A stretch of DNA of 64,000 bases, taken from NCBI RefSeq assembly GCF_000247695.1, contig NW_004624782.1, forward strand, positions 14,321,800 to 14,385,799, read 5' to 3'. How positions within the stretch are numbered: the stretch's first letter is position 1; the number at the start of each line of letters is the position of its first letter. The notes beneath the pieces are model-generated. The model was given only the letters and a program-made list of their open reading frames with translations. It was not told where the DNA came from and searched no databases. Source of the stretch: Heterocephalus glaber. Taxonomy: Eukaryota; Chordata; Mammalia; Rodentia; Bathyergidae. The position numbers were made by a program, and so were the translations under genes. This document shows, in pieces, positions 44,601 through 50,620 of the stretch.

Positions 44601-45143
44601 TGGGTTCAGCTCCCCCTAATGCTACCAGCACTGCGCCTTAGGCAAGTCGGAGCCTCTCACTGCCTCAGTTTCTTCAGTAACACCAGTACCCACTTTGGGA
44701 AGGAAATGGGGTTAATATGTGTGCAGCCACTAGAATGGCCCCTAGGTGAAGCCCCACAAGGAGACTTTTTTCGTTTGCGTGGGGAGGCTCTCGCTATACA
44801 GTACAGCTATGAACTCTTGCGATTCTCCTGCCTCAGCCTCCTGAGTGCTGGAATTACAGGGATATGCCACCATCCCCAGCAGGAGAGGAGATATTCTTCT
44901 TGTTGTATTTTAATATTACCTTCCTGGTCCCAATGTTGGTGCTGTTTCCCTCCCTTCCACACTGTGCCTCGTTAGTGTCTGCTCTTTGGGGCCCTTCAGT
45001 TCCCCTCCTGGTCTGCGACTTTCAGCTGCTCCTCGACTGTGTCCCTTACATCTCTGTCTCTGCCCCAACAGCTTGGCTTCTTCAAACGGCAATACAAGGA
45101 CATGATAAGCGAAGCTGGTCCGCAGGTGGCTCCAGCCCAGTAA
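14155..45143 (+). CDS. ITGAM: ITGAM (CD11b, integrin alpha-M), exons 6-30, 5' part outside window
   Basis: Alpha chain of the beta-2 integrin CR3/Mac-1, a plasma-membrane receptor on myeloid cells for iC3b, ICAM-1 and fibrinogen; it pairs with ITGB2. Coding segments: 14155-14285, 14661-14806, 15476-15629, 16785-16935, 18090-18163, 18280-18409, 18976-19118, 20417-20557, 20643-20855, 36579-36709, 36802-36965, 39352-39506, 39599-39730, 39866-39939, 40167-40308, 40393-40515, 41143-41222, 42540-42623, 42879-42954, 43397-43504, 43677-43760, 43895-44008, 44094-44195, 44432-44542, 45072-45143. They total 3035 nt, about 1010 residues, against 1152 for the human protein; the missing ~142 residues match five upstream exons. 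Every junction is AG/GT and in phase. Visible parts: I domain with MIDAS DGSGS, FG-GAP repeats with DMNNDGSTD and DVNGDKLTD, thigh/calf region, one transmembrane helix, GFFKR. The tail KDMISEAGP resembles alpha-M, not alpha-X or alpha-D. No frame damage is seen. Confidence 0.96.
14661..14806 (+). CDS. ITGAM: ITGAM exon 7: I domain
   Basis: 146 nt, acceptor ttcccag, donor gtaagt. It reads [16 protein letters not shown] and then [11 protein letters not shown]. The Thr of TATG is the expected fourth MIDAS ligand of alpha-M (family knowledge). Ends two bases into a codon. Confidence 0.96.
15476..15629 (+). CDS. ITGAM: ITGAM exon 8: I domain, VVITDG strand
   Basis: 154 nt, acceptor tgacag, donor gtagga. 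Reads [13 protein letters not shown] and [15 protein letters not shown]. The Asp of ITDG is the last MIDAS ligand. Ends on the complete Gly of VIG; the next exon supplies VGDAF. Confidence 0.96.
15825..16025 (+). repeat. B1-dID composite SINE in ITGAM intron 8
   Basis: caagcctgtaatgccagcat, A-rich linker near 15950, then gggctgggcatacagttcag and ttcaattcccagtacc. Confidence 0.78.
16785..16935 (+). CDS. ITGAM: ITGAM exon 9: C-terminal I domain
   Basis: 151 nt between acceptor taacag and donor gtgagt. It reads [19 protein letters not shown], then [16 protein letters not shown] and EKIFAIEG. The matching ITGAX exon is six bases shorter. Confidence 0.96.
17229..17270. repeat. AT-rich microsatellite
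   Basis: A tract followed by tatatatctatatctagata-type repeats. It follows a cctggtacacagaaagtgg stretch that looks like an L2/MIR tail. Confidence 0.7.
17635..17845 (-). repeat. B1-dID composite with internal 33-bp duplication
   Basis: Antisense ID part with acccagggcctttgaacta present twice (17649-17681 and 17682-17714), then antisense B1 to gcgccacgatgcctggctt. Confidence 0.75.
18090..18163 (+). CDS. ITGAM: ITGAM exon 10: return to the beta-propeller
   Basis: 74 nt, acceptor cctccag, donor gtaagt. Reads [20 protein letters not shown], the linker from the I domain back into the propeller. Same length as ITGAX exon 10. Confidence 0.95.
18280..18409 (+). CDS. ITGAM: ITGAM exon 11: beta-propeller blade
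   Basis: 130 nt, acceptor ttcccag, donor gtaagt. Reads [19 protein letters not shown] and then [13 protein letters not shown]. The last codon (Gly) is split with exon 12. Confidence 0.95.
18530..18615 (-). repeat. ID SINE in ITGAM intron 11
   Basis: ggtacccgggatcaaatttg through gagctacatccccggctc. Confidence 0.87.
18628..18820 (+). repeat. B1-dID composite SINE
   Basis: taatcccagcactttggaag, linker aaaatgaagaataaaa, then ggactgggatgcagttcagt. Confidence 0.78.
18976..19118 (+). CDS. ITGAM: ITGAM exon 12: FG-GAP blade
   Basis: 143 nt, acceptor tttag, donor gtgagt. Contains [20 protein letters not shown], a typical GAPR blade motif. Human alpha-M has a very similar stretch. Confidence 0.95.
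19400..19775 (+). repeat. Probable ancient L1M 3' fragment
   Basis: Diverged sequence resembling old L1 3' ends (gttaccagggactggaggg, ggtggttagatgactctg). No ORF survives. Confidence 0.45.
20417..20557 (+). CDS. ITGAM: ITGAM exon 13: FG-GAP blade with calcium loop
   Basis: 141 nt, exactly 47 codons, acceptor tttcag, donor gtgagt. Contains DMNNDGSTD, a DxNxDGxxD calcium-binding loop, followed by LIGAPHYYE and [10 protein letters not shown]. Confidence 0.96.
20643..20855 (+). CDS. ITGAM: ITGAM exon 14: FG-GAP blade with calcium loop
   Basis: 213 nt, 71 codons, acceptor gtttag, donor gtaagg. Contains [19 protein letters not shown], with the DVNGDKLTD calcium loop, and [17 protein letters not shown]. 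It ends SHSQ; the next exon starts RIAG, as in human, so no coding exon is missing across the 15.7 kb intron. Confidence 0.96.
21150..21700 (-). repeat. Old L1M 3' end
   Basis: gtggtaagaacactaaacac and catgtctccagtgcctgctc are typical antisense L1M 3' text. Confidence 0.6.
22482..22563 (-). repeat. ID SINE in L1
   Basis: ggtaccggggatggaactca through gagctaaatccccggcc. Confidence 0.88.
23005..23096 (-). repeat. ID SINE in L1
   Basis: T tract, agtatcaggtatcaaactca, ending gagctaaatccctgggcc; ttaagt(a/g)c flanks both sides. Confidence 0.85.
23802..23912 (-). repeat. ID SINE in L1
   Basis: ggtactagggattgaacttg through gagctgaatccccagccc; ggctattgattttt is duplicated around it. Confidence 0.87.
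26516..26600 (+). repeat. Well-preserved ID SINE
   Basis: ggccggggatgtagctcagt and gagttcgatccctggtacc keep both pol III box regions. Confidence 0.88.
27170..27192. repeat. (AC)n microsatellite
   Basis: About 11 AC units directly beside the left end of mariner-derived copy 2. Confidence 0.9.
27190..27852. mobile_element. Palindromic mariner-derived element, copy 2, with a B1 insert
   Basis: Left arm is antisense (atctccctcaaatgcctctc) and the right arm is sense (gtcaaaatgaccaaaaaagg). It shares the internal gaagtgtgataaaa region with copy 1. The reading frame is broken and the ends are decayed. Confidence 0.65.
27318..27482 (-). repeat. B1 SINE in mariner copy 2
   Basis: gagacagggtctctgtatgt through gtgtgcctccatgcctgac. 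The flank gaaagccctctttttt / gaaagtccttttttg is duplicated. Confidence 0.82.
28192..28612 (+). repeat. MaLR (MST-like) LTR
   Basis: Starts tgctgtggtttggatatcac and ends aaacagattaggaca; contains gtgagctaaataaacctatt, the classic MaLR polyadenylation region. Confidence 0.75.
29048..29235 (+). repeat. B1-dID composite SINE
   Basis: gcagtaatctcagctactta, then aaaataaaaattaaaa and ID-like gaaatgtagctcagtggtag. Confidence 0.72.
29240..29425 (+). repeat. B1-dID composite SINE, tandem with the previous one
   Basis: ggacatgcctagaaccagca, linker aaaatttaaaaataaaatg, then gcctggggacacggctcatt. Confidence 0.68.
29905..30055 (-). repeat. B1 SINE
   Basis: gagatggtcttgctatgtag through gtgcaccaccacgccccctg. 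Confidence 0.8.
30340..30417 (-). repeat. ID SINE in L1
   Basis: ggtaccagggatcgaactcg through gagctcagtccccggccc; aaggtgttgaat occurs on both sides. Confidence 0.88.
30924..31290 (-). repeat. LTR-like interspersed repeat, copy 2
   Basis: tgttagttacttttctctcc, caaagttagaggggaaaggg, ending near ccctgacagt. Same unit as 12583, 33891 and 53695. Confidence 0.6.
31291..32212. other. GC-richer unassigned intronic segment
   Basis: No recognised repeat or exon. It contains a 183-residue open frame on the - strand (32027-31476) without family resemblance. It could be an L1 5' region or plain unique sequence. Confidence 0.4.
32213..32395 (-). repeat. B1-dID composite SINE
   Basis: gggcttgaactgagggcctt ... 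gaactacatcctcagcccc, then the antisense B1 part to attacaggcatgcatg. Confidence 0.7.
32420..32507 (-). repeat. ID SINE
   Basis: ggtaccagggatcgaactca through gagctacatccccggc. Confidence 0.87.
32893..32990 (+). repeat. B1-type SINE
   Basis: gctgggctcggtggtgcacg and aatactttgggaggctgagg, ending in a short A-rich stretch. Confidence 0.75.
32992..33155 (+). repeat. B1 SINE
   Basis: gctgggtgtggtggtgcacg through gcaagaccctgtctcaaacc. Confidence 0.85.
33300..34515 (-). mobile_element. Antisense L1 3' region split by an LTR-like repeat
   Basis: L1 text to 33890 (ttctcaaatggtcaatg) resumes after 34346 (gtcaatgatatccaacag). The gtcaatg repeated at both junctions is the target duplication. Confidence 0.8.
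33891..34345 (-). repeat. LTR-like interspersed repeat, copy 3, with TSD
   Basis: About 455 bp between gtcaatg duplicates. Its clean insertion into L1 gives the element boundaries for this unclassified family. Confidence 0.7.
34600..34690 (-). repeat. Degraded ID-like SINE
   Basis: gttctggggttgaactcagg through ccactgagctacacacctc. Confidence 0.65.
34700..34788 (-). repeat. ID SINE
   Basis: ggtactggggatcgaacttg through gagctaaatccccggcc; caaccacttt repeats on both sides. Confidence 0.87.
35545..35634 (-). repeat. ID SINE
   Basis: 18-T tract, ggtactggggatcgaacttg, ending gagctaaatccccagcc; tcatgctttttt is duplicated. Confidence 0.88.
35667..35698. repeat. (TG)n microsatellite
   Basis: About 16 TG units. 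Confidence 0.92.
35705..36140 (+). repeat. Sense L1M fragment
   Basis: gccaagagatatatgaaaaa and cagtcactgtggaaagcagt are L1 ORF2/3' text in sense orientation. Confidence 0.68.
36579..36709 (+). CDS. ITGAM: ITGAM exon 15: last propeller repeat
   Basis: 131 nt, acceptor ctctcag, donor gtgaga. Reads [20 protein letters not shown] and [16 protein letters not shown], the third calcium-loop-like FG-GAP repeat. Confidence 0.96.
36802..36965 (+). CDS. ITGAM: ITGAM exon 16: thigh domain start
   Basis: 164 nt, acceptor cctgcag, donor gtgagg. Reads [20 protein letters not shown], then [12 protein letters not shown], which matches the alpha-[11 protein letters not shown] stretch. Confidence 0.95.
37518..37680 (+). 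repeat. B1 SINE in ITGAM intron 16
   Basis: gagctgggtgtggtgttgca through gtgaaaccttgtctaaaaac. Confidence 0.82.
38087..38186. other. Assembly gap, 100 N
   Basis: Exactly 100 N inside L1-like sequence of an ITGAM intron. Flanking exons are unaffected. Confidence 0.99.
38487..38570 (+). repeat. ID SINE
   Basis: gggccggggatttagctcag through ttcaatccctggtactgg; attctttacaaa is duplicated. Confidence 0.88.
38680..38812 (-). mobile_element. Very short L1 3' insertion with 15-bp TSD
   Basis: About 133 bp of antisense L1 3' end between two copies of gtaactaccatttta (38665-38679 and 38813-38827). Confidence 0.8.
38905..39190 (-). repeat. Antisense L1 3' fragment
   Basis: ggcacattttagatatacgt and a CT-rich stretch, the same 3' UTR type as 5334 and 57054. 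Confidence 0.7.
39352..39506 (+). CDS. ITGAM: ITGAM exon 17: thigh domain
   Basis: 155 nt, acceptor cttcag, donor gtgagc. Reads [20 protein letters not shown] and [15 protein letters not shown]. Confidence 0.95.
39599..39730 (+). CDS. ITGAM: ITGAM exon 18: thigh domain
   Basis: 132 nt, acceptor cctcag, donor gtgagt. Reads [20 protein letters not shown] and [20 protein letters not shown] is a candidate N-glycosylation site. Confidence 0.95.
39866..39939 (+). CDS. ITGAM: ITGAM exon 19: FEKNCG exon
   Basis: 74 nt, acceptor tttcag, donor gtgagt. Reads [19 protein letters not shown], which includes the conserved FPFEKNCG signature of integrin alpha chains. Ends two bases into a codon. Confidence 0.95.
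40167..40308 (+). CDS. ITGAM: ITGAM exon 20: calf domain
   Basis: 142 nt, acceptor ccacag. Reads [20 protein letters not shown] and then [12 protein letters not shown]. The donor gtagcc is weak. The next exon continues as NRRSQQSW, as expected for alpha-M, so the boundary is well supported. Confidence 0.93.
40393..40515 (+). CDS. ITGAM: ITGAM exon 21: calf domain
   Basis: 123 nt, acceptor ctcccag, donor gtcaga. Reads [17 protein letters not shown] and then [19 protein letters not shown], very close to human alpha-M. Confidence 0.95.
40650..41110 (-). repeat. Old L1M 3' end split by an ID SINE
   Basis: aaaatagctttactgagata resumes after the SINE as gtacaagtcagtggctttca. Lies in ITGAM intron 21. 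Confidence 0.62.
40688..40775 (+). repeat. ID SINE
   Basis: gggccagggatttagcccag through ttcgatccccggtacc and a 13-A tail. Confidence 0.88.
41143..41222 (+). CDS. ITGAM: ITGAM exon 22: calf domain
   Basis: 80 nt, acceptor attcag. Reads [20 protein letters not shown] and LKANVT. The donor gtaccc lacks the usual purine at +3 to +5. Phase and homology fix the boundary. Confidence 0.93.
41457..41585 (+). repeat. B1 SINE in ITGAM intron 22
   Basis: gccagggaaggtggtgcaca through agaccttgcctcaaaaaac; aaatgagtgatt repeats on both sides. Confidence 0.85.
41757..41931. repeat. Exact 87-bp tandem duplication (88-nt period)
   Basis: The unit starting gtaggtcgtggttagatatg and ending caggagtggcat occurs at 41757-41843 and 41845-41931 with no difference between copies. 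Confidence 0.95.
41968..42296 (-). repeat. LTR-like interspersed repeat, copy 4 (diverged)
   Basis: cttagtgactgtcttgtttc, tttattttggctcacagttt and accattacag resemble the other copies; the middle differs. Confidence 0.5.
42540..42623 (+). CDS. ITGAM: ITGAM exon 23: calf domain
   Basis: 84 nt, acceptor tttcag. Reads [20 protein letters not shown]. The donor gtgctg is weak. NKT is a candidate N-glycosylation site. Confidence 0.93.
42879..42954 (+). CDS. ITGAM: ITGAM exon 24: calf domain
   Basis: 76 nt, acceptor cttcag, donor gtgggg. Reads [17 protein letters not shown] and ends MEHQYQ, as in the human MQHQYQ region. Confidence 0.94.
43110..43230. repeat. Probable MIR fragment
   Basis: tttacagacgggcacagcag, gagaggttaacaaagcatgt and aagttctcgcagctaatcag are MIR-core-like. 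Confidence 0.5.
43397..43504 (+). CDS. ITGAM: ITGAM exon 25: calf domain
   Basis: 108 nt, acceptor gtccag, donor gtgagt. Reads [20 protein letters not shown] and [11 protein letters not shown]. The first residue is Phe where human alpha-M has Val. Confidence 0.94.
43677..43760 (+). CDS. ITGAM: ITGAM exon 26: calf domain
   Basis: 84 nt, acceptor cctcag, donor gtgaga. Reads [20 protein letters not shown] and then KLKKTHVL, aligned with the human SDFLAELRKAPV region. Confidence 0.93.
43895..44008 (+). CDS. ITGAM: ITGAM exon 27: calf domain
   Basis: 114 nt, acceptor cccccag. Reads [15 protein letters not shown] and [18 protein letters not shown], with three candidate N-glycosylation sites (NCS, NAT, NLS). 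The donor gtccgt has C at +3. Confidence 0.94.
44094..44195 (+). CDS. ITGAM: ITGAM exon 28: juxtamembrane region
   Basis: 102 nt, acceptor tccacag, donor gtagct. Reads [20 protein letters not shown] and GQGMFVRSQ, matching the membrane-proximal ectodomain of alpha-M. Confidence 0.95.
44432..44542 (+). CDS. ITGAM: ITGAM exon 29: transmembrane helix
   Basis: 111 nt, acceptor cccccag, donor gtgccc. Reads [19 protein letters not shown] and then [18 protein letters not shown], the single membrane-spanning helix ending in the membrane-proximal Lys. Confidence 0.96.
44762..44883 (-). repeat. B1 SINE in ITGAM intron 29
   Basis: tggggaggctctcgctatac through atgccaccatccccagc. Confidence 0.75.
45072..45143 (+). 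CDS. ITGAM: ITGAM exon 30: cytoplasmic tail and stop
   Basis: Acceptor ccaacag. Reads [17 protein letters not shown] and then QVAPAQ, followed by taa (45141-45143). GFFKR (45075-45089) holds the alpha/beta-2 tails together in the inactive state. The tail is 24 residues counting the Lys from exon 29, the human alpha-M length. The Ser phosphorylated in human alpha-M is kept. Confidence 0.97.
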   Translation, partial: LGFFKRQYKDMISEAGPQVAPAQ

Positions 45144-46040
45144 CAACCCTTCTCCTCAGAGTGGCCTTGACAGCGAGCAGGACTTCAGTCAGAGCAACGA
45201 GCGGGTCCCTGGGCTGTTGGGCAGACGTGTCTCGCAGGAGGGCGCGCAGGAAAGGCCTGCCTGAGTTTCCGTGTGTGTGTGGCTCCGTGTGTGACTCTGG
45301 TGTCCCTTGCATATGGGCAAAGTGCCTTAGCACAATCTCTTGGACCCCTGTGTGTGTGTGTGTGTGCGGGGGGCGAAGATGCTGCCGGGCTTTCGCCGGG
45401 AGAGGCGAGGGTGCCCTTCCAGGTGAGCAGGAAGGAGACAGAAGCACCCTCTCCGACCGGAAGCGCCGTCTCCGCGGAGGAAGTGAGGCCGCCGCAGGCG
45501 CAGGCGCAGTGCGCAGCCTGCGGAGCCTGTGCGCCAGGGAGGGGGGGACCTGGAGAGGCGGAGCCTGTGGAAACCCAGCCCACCCCAGAGGCTGTTGGCC
45601 GGTGAAGATCCCAAGGAGGAATCGCGACCCTCCCGTCCCTAGTCATCTTTTACTTTTATAAACCTGTCCATTGTGCAAAAACCAAAAGACATTCAGGGTG
45701 TATGGCGAAAAGTCTCTTCCCAGCTCTCAAAATACCCTCTGTAAGGGCAGTCAAGCTGTGTGTTTTTGGGTCTCCTTCGCACACATATACACAGAGACTT
45801 TTTTTTTAACACAATGATAGCATACTTTATAGTGTCCCGAATCTTGCTTTTTTCATTAGTACTGCACAGAACTTTTCATGTCAGGACACAAATTACTTTT
45901 TCTCTTTTACACAGGTGTATAGTATTCTAGTGCACGAGTGTGTCATTATATATTTAGCCAGTCTTCTTTGGATATATTATTTTCAACCTCTTGCTGTTAA
46001 AACAATGCTAAATAAATAAATTGGATATATGTTGGCTTTG
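45144..46040 (+). other. ITGAM: Probable ITGAM 3' UTR
   Basis: Non-coding sequence from the stop codon to just beyond overlapping AATAAA hexamers at 46011-46020. It includes a (TG)n tract near 45346-45366. No SINE is visible in it. The 3' end is inferred. Confidence 0.6.
46011..46020 (+). promoter_or_regulatory. Candidate ITGAM polyadenylation signal
   Basis: Two overlapping AATAAA hexamers about 870 nt after the stop codon. They are the first canonical pair downstream. Use in cells is unproven. Confidence 0.5.
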
Positions 46041-47089
46041 CATACGTGTTAAGGATAATTTATACAGCATATTTTTAGAAGTTTGAGATTCCCCCAGAAG
46101 CAGATTCAAGAAAAGGATTTGAGTGGAAGAAGTTTATTTAAGAGATGGCCCGGTGAAATACTCACTAGGAGGGGGAAATGAGCTGGGGCGGGGGGGCGCG
46201 GAGACAACCACTAGCTGTGTCACCAACAGAGATGGCACAGTGAGCTCTGTAGCTTGGCCTCCCCAGGACGCTCTGTGTGCTCCAGCGTTGTGTGACCCTG
46301 AGCTGTGACGCTTGCCTGTAGCACTGAGCTGCTCGGCTCTGCCGCAGTAGTGGCAGGATGACCTGATGGAGAATTAACTGTGCTGTCTCCCCTGCAGACT
46401 CAAAAGAAAGGTGGTAGAAAAGTGATGTGTGTCATGATGCTATGGATTTCCCTTCTCCAGGGGAAATCACACAACTTTGCTTTTGGAAAATCCTAACTCT
46501 TAACCACTTCCAGCTTAGAAGATTTCAAGCTGGCAGACCTTGGGCCAAATCCAGCCATCATATTTTATTTGGCCCATATGGTCTTTTTTGGTCTGTTTTT
46601 GATTAGTTGCTGACATTTTCAAGTTATAAGATTTCCAAAAGAAATCCAGATTTATGGCTGCTCTTGAAAAACTACAATGTTTGGCACTGGAGCTACACTA
46701 GACAGAATGCACCGGTTAGGCAGGGTGTGGCTCTGTCCACCACAGTTCCCCCACTCCAAATAGCATTCTGGCCTCTGAGGCCAGGGTCAGATGTATTCAA
46801 GGTGACCTTTGAGGCCCTGACCAACTCTGCAGCTCACCCTCTGACCCTGCTCCTCCCCCTGAAGTTCGTGTTTTGCAAAGGCACCAAACGTGATAAACCA
46901 TTATTTTGAAAGAGAAAGGTGCTGTGGTTAATGATCACACGGGGACGCCGGGCTGACAAACAGGCTGTCTGGACATGTCCAGTGCACCTGTGTCCCTCCC
47001 CACATTCCCTCTCACCTCTCTACTTCTGCCCACCTTCTTACCTTCTTCCTGAACTCACTTCTTTTTTCCATCACCTGACTCTTGCCCTT

Positions 47090-47280
47090 GCTTAAATGTT
47101 ACTTCCTCCAGATCCTCCTGATTCTCCATTTGAGAGAAGTTCAGTCTGACACAAGCTGCCACAGTAAGCTGTGTTTCTTTCCCTGGAGCCCGGCCATCCC
47201 CCAGGGACAGGACTTGTTACTCCTGGAACCTGTGATGAACAATTGCTGAATGCAGACGCTGAGCAAATGAAGGAATGAAC
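47090..47280 (+). repeat. Possible L2 fragment
   Basis: cttgcttaaatgttacttcc and the tail caattgctgaatgcagac resemble L2 3' text. Confidence 0.4.
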
Positions 47281-48599
47281 CCTGCTCTTCTGGAGCCTTC
47301 CACCAGGAGACAGAGCTCTCAAAACTCTGTTTCCCTAAACCCTGACACCTTTCTTTGGGACCATGTGATATTCAGCCAAGCTGCTTCACATTTTCTAGAT
47401 GCCAAGAGCCTGAATATACAAAGGAAAATGGCCAGGCCACTTTATATAAAAGTAGGCCGCTAGCCCAGAATCTGCAACAACCAATAACCCACCCAGGAAG
47501 CCGGAAGTCAGATCATTATCTTTAGCACCTAGCAAAAGAAACCTCATAATTTTAATTTTTTAATCAGTCCCATGTCCAGGCAGGGCTCAATTAATAATGA
47601 TAAGCCTCCTTAATTTCTGTTATAGCCAAACAGAGAACGTCAGGTCCACACATTTGCTCTGTCTCACAGGATGGCTGCTTCCAGCCGGCTTGCTGACAGC
47701 CTCTCCACGCCAGCAGCTTCCAGGCAGGGCGTAGCAAAGCTTTCCCTTTTCTGTCCTATGAAGCCTTCCTACTCCTCCGCCTGCTTGAGCCTCTGCAGTG
47801 ATGATGTCCAGCTTATCTGCTGTAATGAGCTTTGAGCGTAGCTCTTGGCTGTTCTTGTTTGGCTGGTCTTTGTTTATTTCCATGATCCTCGGGTCAGTCT
47901 GCTACTGTGATAAATAAACATAGTAGTTTCCTTTCCACACCCTCTGTGAGTACCCCATTTTGGCAGAGACTTTGAAGAACAGTCGCTGAAGCTGCTCCCT
48001 TCACTGCCTCCCAGTCCCCACTGGCAGTTATTAAAGCACCAGGCCTCTCAGAAGCTGGGGGCCAAGTTCAGTCAGGGATGCACTTGGCTACTGAGAACAC
48101 TTCTGCCACGAAGCCAAGGCCAAGACACAGAAGCTGAGTGTGACGACCCAGCCTTACTCTCTCAGGAATGCCCCTCTTTCAGTTTGGCCTCAAAGCAGGG
48201 CCCACTCCGTGGTGGGATTCATGCTCCACAGCTTTCCCTGCAGCCAGGTGGATTTGGATTCCAGTGAAGATCTTATTGTCACTAAGCTTCTGTCCCTCTC
48301 TGCACTTCTTTGATTTCCCCCCCCCCCTAGGAGCTTCCTTTAGTAAATTGCCAGCCCTCAAATTCCTATCTCTGATTCTAGACCTGGAAAACCAGACCTA
48401 TGATGACTACTATTCCAAAAAGCCCACTCGCCCTCCTCCGTCATTTTCTCCCATCCAGGTAGTAACTGGGCCTGACTCAACTTCTAAGATCAGATGAGAT
48501 CAGGCAAAGTCACAGGGTGGGGTGACTGAGAACCATGTGCTGCTTTCTTTATAGGCCATATCCCTACCTGAAAAAGAAGTCCTAGTTCATTCGTTTCCT

Positions 48600-48745
48600 T
48601 GACCTGGATGCTGTTTCAAACCCCTGAAGGCTGGGATTGTCTGTTTTTGTTCCTTAAGGTATCTATACTGCTTGTGCAGTGCCTAATTTAAAGTAGGATC
48701 TCAATTGATACTTGTTAATGAATGAATGAATGAATGAATGAAGAC
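48600..48745 (+). repeat. L2 3' end with (GAAT)n tail
   Basis: gtgcagtgcctaatttaaag, then six gaat units, the usual L2 terminal repeat. Confidence 0.6.
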
Positions 48746-49481
48746 TGTGGTGTGGCAAAAGGGCTTGAGCTAGTGGCAGCAAATTATGGGATTAGGAAGT
48801 AAATAAAGTTCACTAATGGAAGATAAAAGCTGTATTTTAGTAATGTTTTCTTTGTACAGATTCATCTCAGTGTTGGCCTCCTATTTCTGGTAATAGAATG
48901 TTCTCTTCTTCCTGGTGGAAGGAGAACACCTTTCACCTGGGAGATTTTGTCTTGCTTCAGGCAGAGGGGAGGAGGTCAGAGAGTACTTCCTGCATGTCTT
49001 GTTGCTCCATCAGCAGTAGCTTAAAATAATCAGTATGGCAAAATGAAATATTTGGGGGTGGAATTCTCCAAACCCCTTCAAGGCCAATCCAGTCTCATTA
49101 AATCTTTCACAACTGCCCAGTGAGGTGGATATTATTTTCCTGTTTTGAGATGAGGATATTGATGATGAAATGTCATGTTAAATTGCCCAATATCAGGCTG
49201 ACTTTCTATAGTTTAGGACTCAGCCCAGAGGTGCCTGCTCACTTCCTTGGACTGTGAGTGAATCCGGGAACTGGGCAATGCACCACGGAGCCTTTAAGCG
49301 GCGGGGAGCCCAGGCTGGGAGAAGGCCTATCTCCAGCACTCCAGATCCCCCTTCTTGGGCACCTCCTTCCCATTGTCTTTTCTCTTCTTCCTCTCCCGGT
49401 TTCCCAGTGACATGTCTTCCCTTTCCCTTTTCTCCCCTGGCTCTTTTCTCTGAAATTAAGTGCAAAATAAATACTATATTT

Positions 49482-49670
49482 TTCTTTTTTTGTGGTATTG
49501 GATTGAACCCAAGGCCTTTGCACTGAGCTGTGTCCCAGCCCTCTTTTATTTTTTGTTTTGAGACAGGGCCTTACTGAGTTGCTCAGACTGGTTTAGAACT
49601 GTCAGCCTTCCTGCCTCAGCCTCCCAGACAGCTGGGATCATAGGTAAGTCCCACCACGCCTGGCTTATTC
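49482..49670 (-). repeat. B1-dID composite SINE
   Basis: gtggtattggattgaaccca ... actgagctgtgtcccagccc, then gagacagggccttactgagt to ccaccacgcctggctt. Confidence 0.78.
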
Positions 49671-49857
49671 CACTGAATCACTTTCCATGCATGGGGGTTT
49701 GAGCAGAAACAAGGCTTTTGTCAGCATGTGTGAGACAGCTGTGCTTGCTCCTTCTCATCCCTCTGCTGCCTCTGTGTTGTCTTCATCCACCAGGCACACT
49801 TGTTTCTGTTCCTTAGTTTTGTTATATTCCTTGATGCCTTTATTTTCTTTAACCTCC

Positions 49858-50037
49858 TTTTTTGTACCCGAGATGGAATCCAAGGGTGCTCCACCACTAA
49901 ATTACATCTCCATTTCTTTTTGTTTTTTACTTTGGGACGGAGTCTTGCTAGTTCGCTGAGGCGGAACTTGAATTTGTGGTCCTCCTGTCCCAGCCTCCCA
50001 AGTGCTGGGATTACAGCCATGTGCACCATACCCAGGT
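49858..50037 (-). repeat. B1-dID composite SINE
   Basis: gtacccgagatggaatccaa, then gggacggagtcttgctagtt to catgtgcaccatacccagg. Confidence 0.7.
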
Positions 50038-50267
50038 TTCTTTAGCCTTTTATTCAAGCTAAACAAATCTTTATTTTATTCTATATTTACACCAATGCAA
50101 GTTAGTTTGCCTCTTTGAAGGGCAGAGTCTGCCTTGTTCCGAGCAGCATTCTGATTTCTGTTGCTACTGAGCAGGCCTCAGGATGACCTGGGCTGAGAAC
50201 TTGCTCCATTCCCTTGGCCTCTGTGCCTGTTCCCTTTCACCCACCCAACCACTGTTCACTCACTGCT

Positions 50268-50620
50268 ACAGTTTGAATGCCCCCTTCAAAACTCACTTTG
50301 AAACTTAATTGCCATTGTGTATTGAGGTGTGGCTCTTCAGAGGTAATTAGGCCAGGAAAGCTCTCTCCTCATGGATAGATCAAGGCTGTTACGGCTGGAT
50401 TAGGTCCCCAATGAGAGGATAAGTTTAGCGTCCACTCTTTCTCTGCCTTGAACATGCCCACTTGTCCTTCTGCCGCGTTATTTAAGCCTGTGCCAGTTGT
50501 CAGCACCATGCCCTTGGACTTCCCAGCCTCCAGAACCGAGCACCAAGTAAAGTTCCGTCGCTTATGCGCCTACCCAGGCTGTGTTTTCCTGTTATCGCAG
50601 CAGAAGCAGACTAAGACACC
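50268..50620 (+). repeat. MaLR-type LTR
   Basis: Starts gctacagtttgaatgccccc and ends agcagactaagaca, with an MLT/MST layout. Diverged from the copy at 28192. Confidence 0.68.

Larger units (their letters stand above)
46041..49480. other. Intergenic region, no gene recognised
   Basis: Single-copy and old-repeat DNA downstream of ITGAM. 46530-46760 may be an ancient hAT-type fossil (gaccttgggccaaatccagc). No ORF shows family resemblance or splice-supported structure. Confidence 0.55.

Noticed and set aside
44864..45661. 265-residue + strand frame across the ITGAM 3' end
   Set aside because: Out of frame with exon 30, which is fixed by GFFKR and by splicing phase. The rest is intron and UTR read-through.
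48168..48497. 109-residue + strand frame with a Pro/Tyr-rich end
   Set aside because: No conserved motif, no splice or promoter support; intergenic chance frame.
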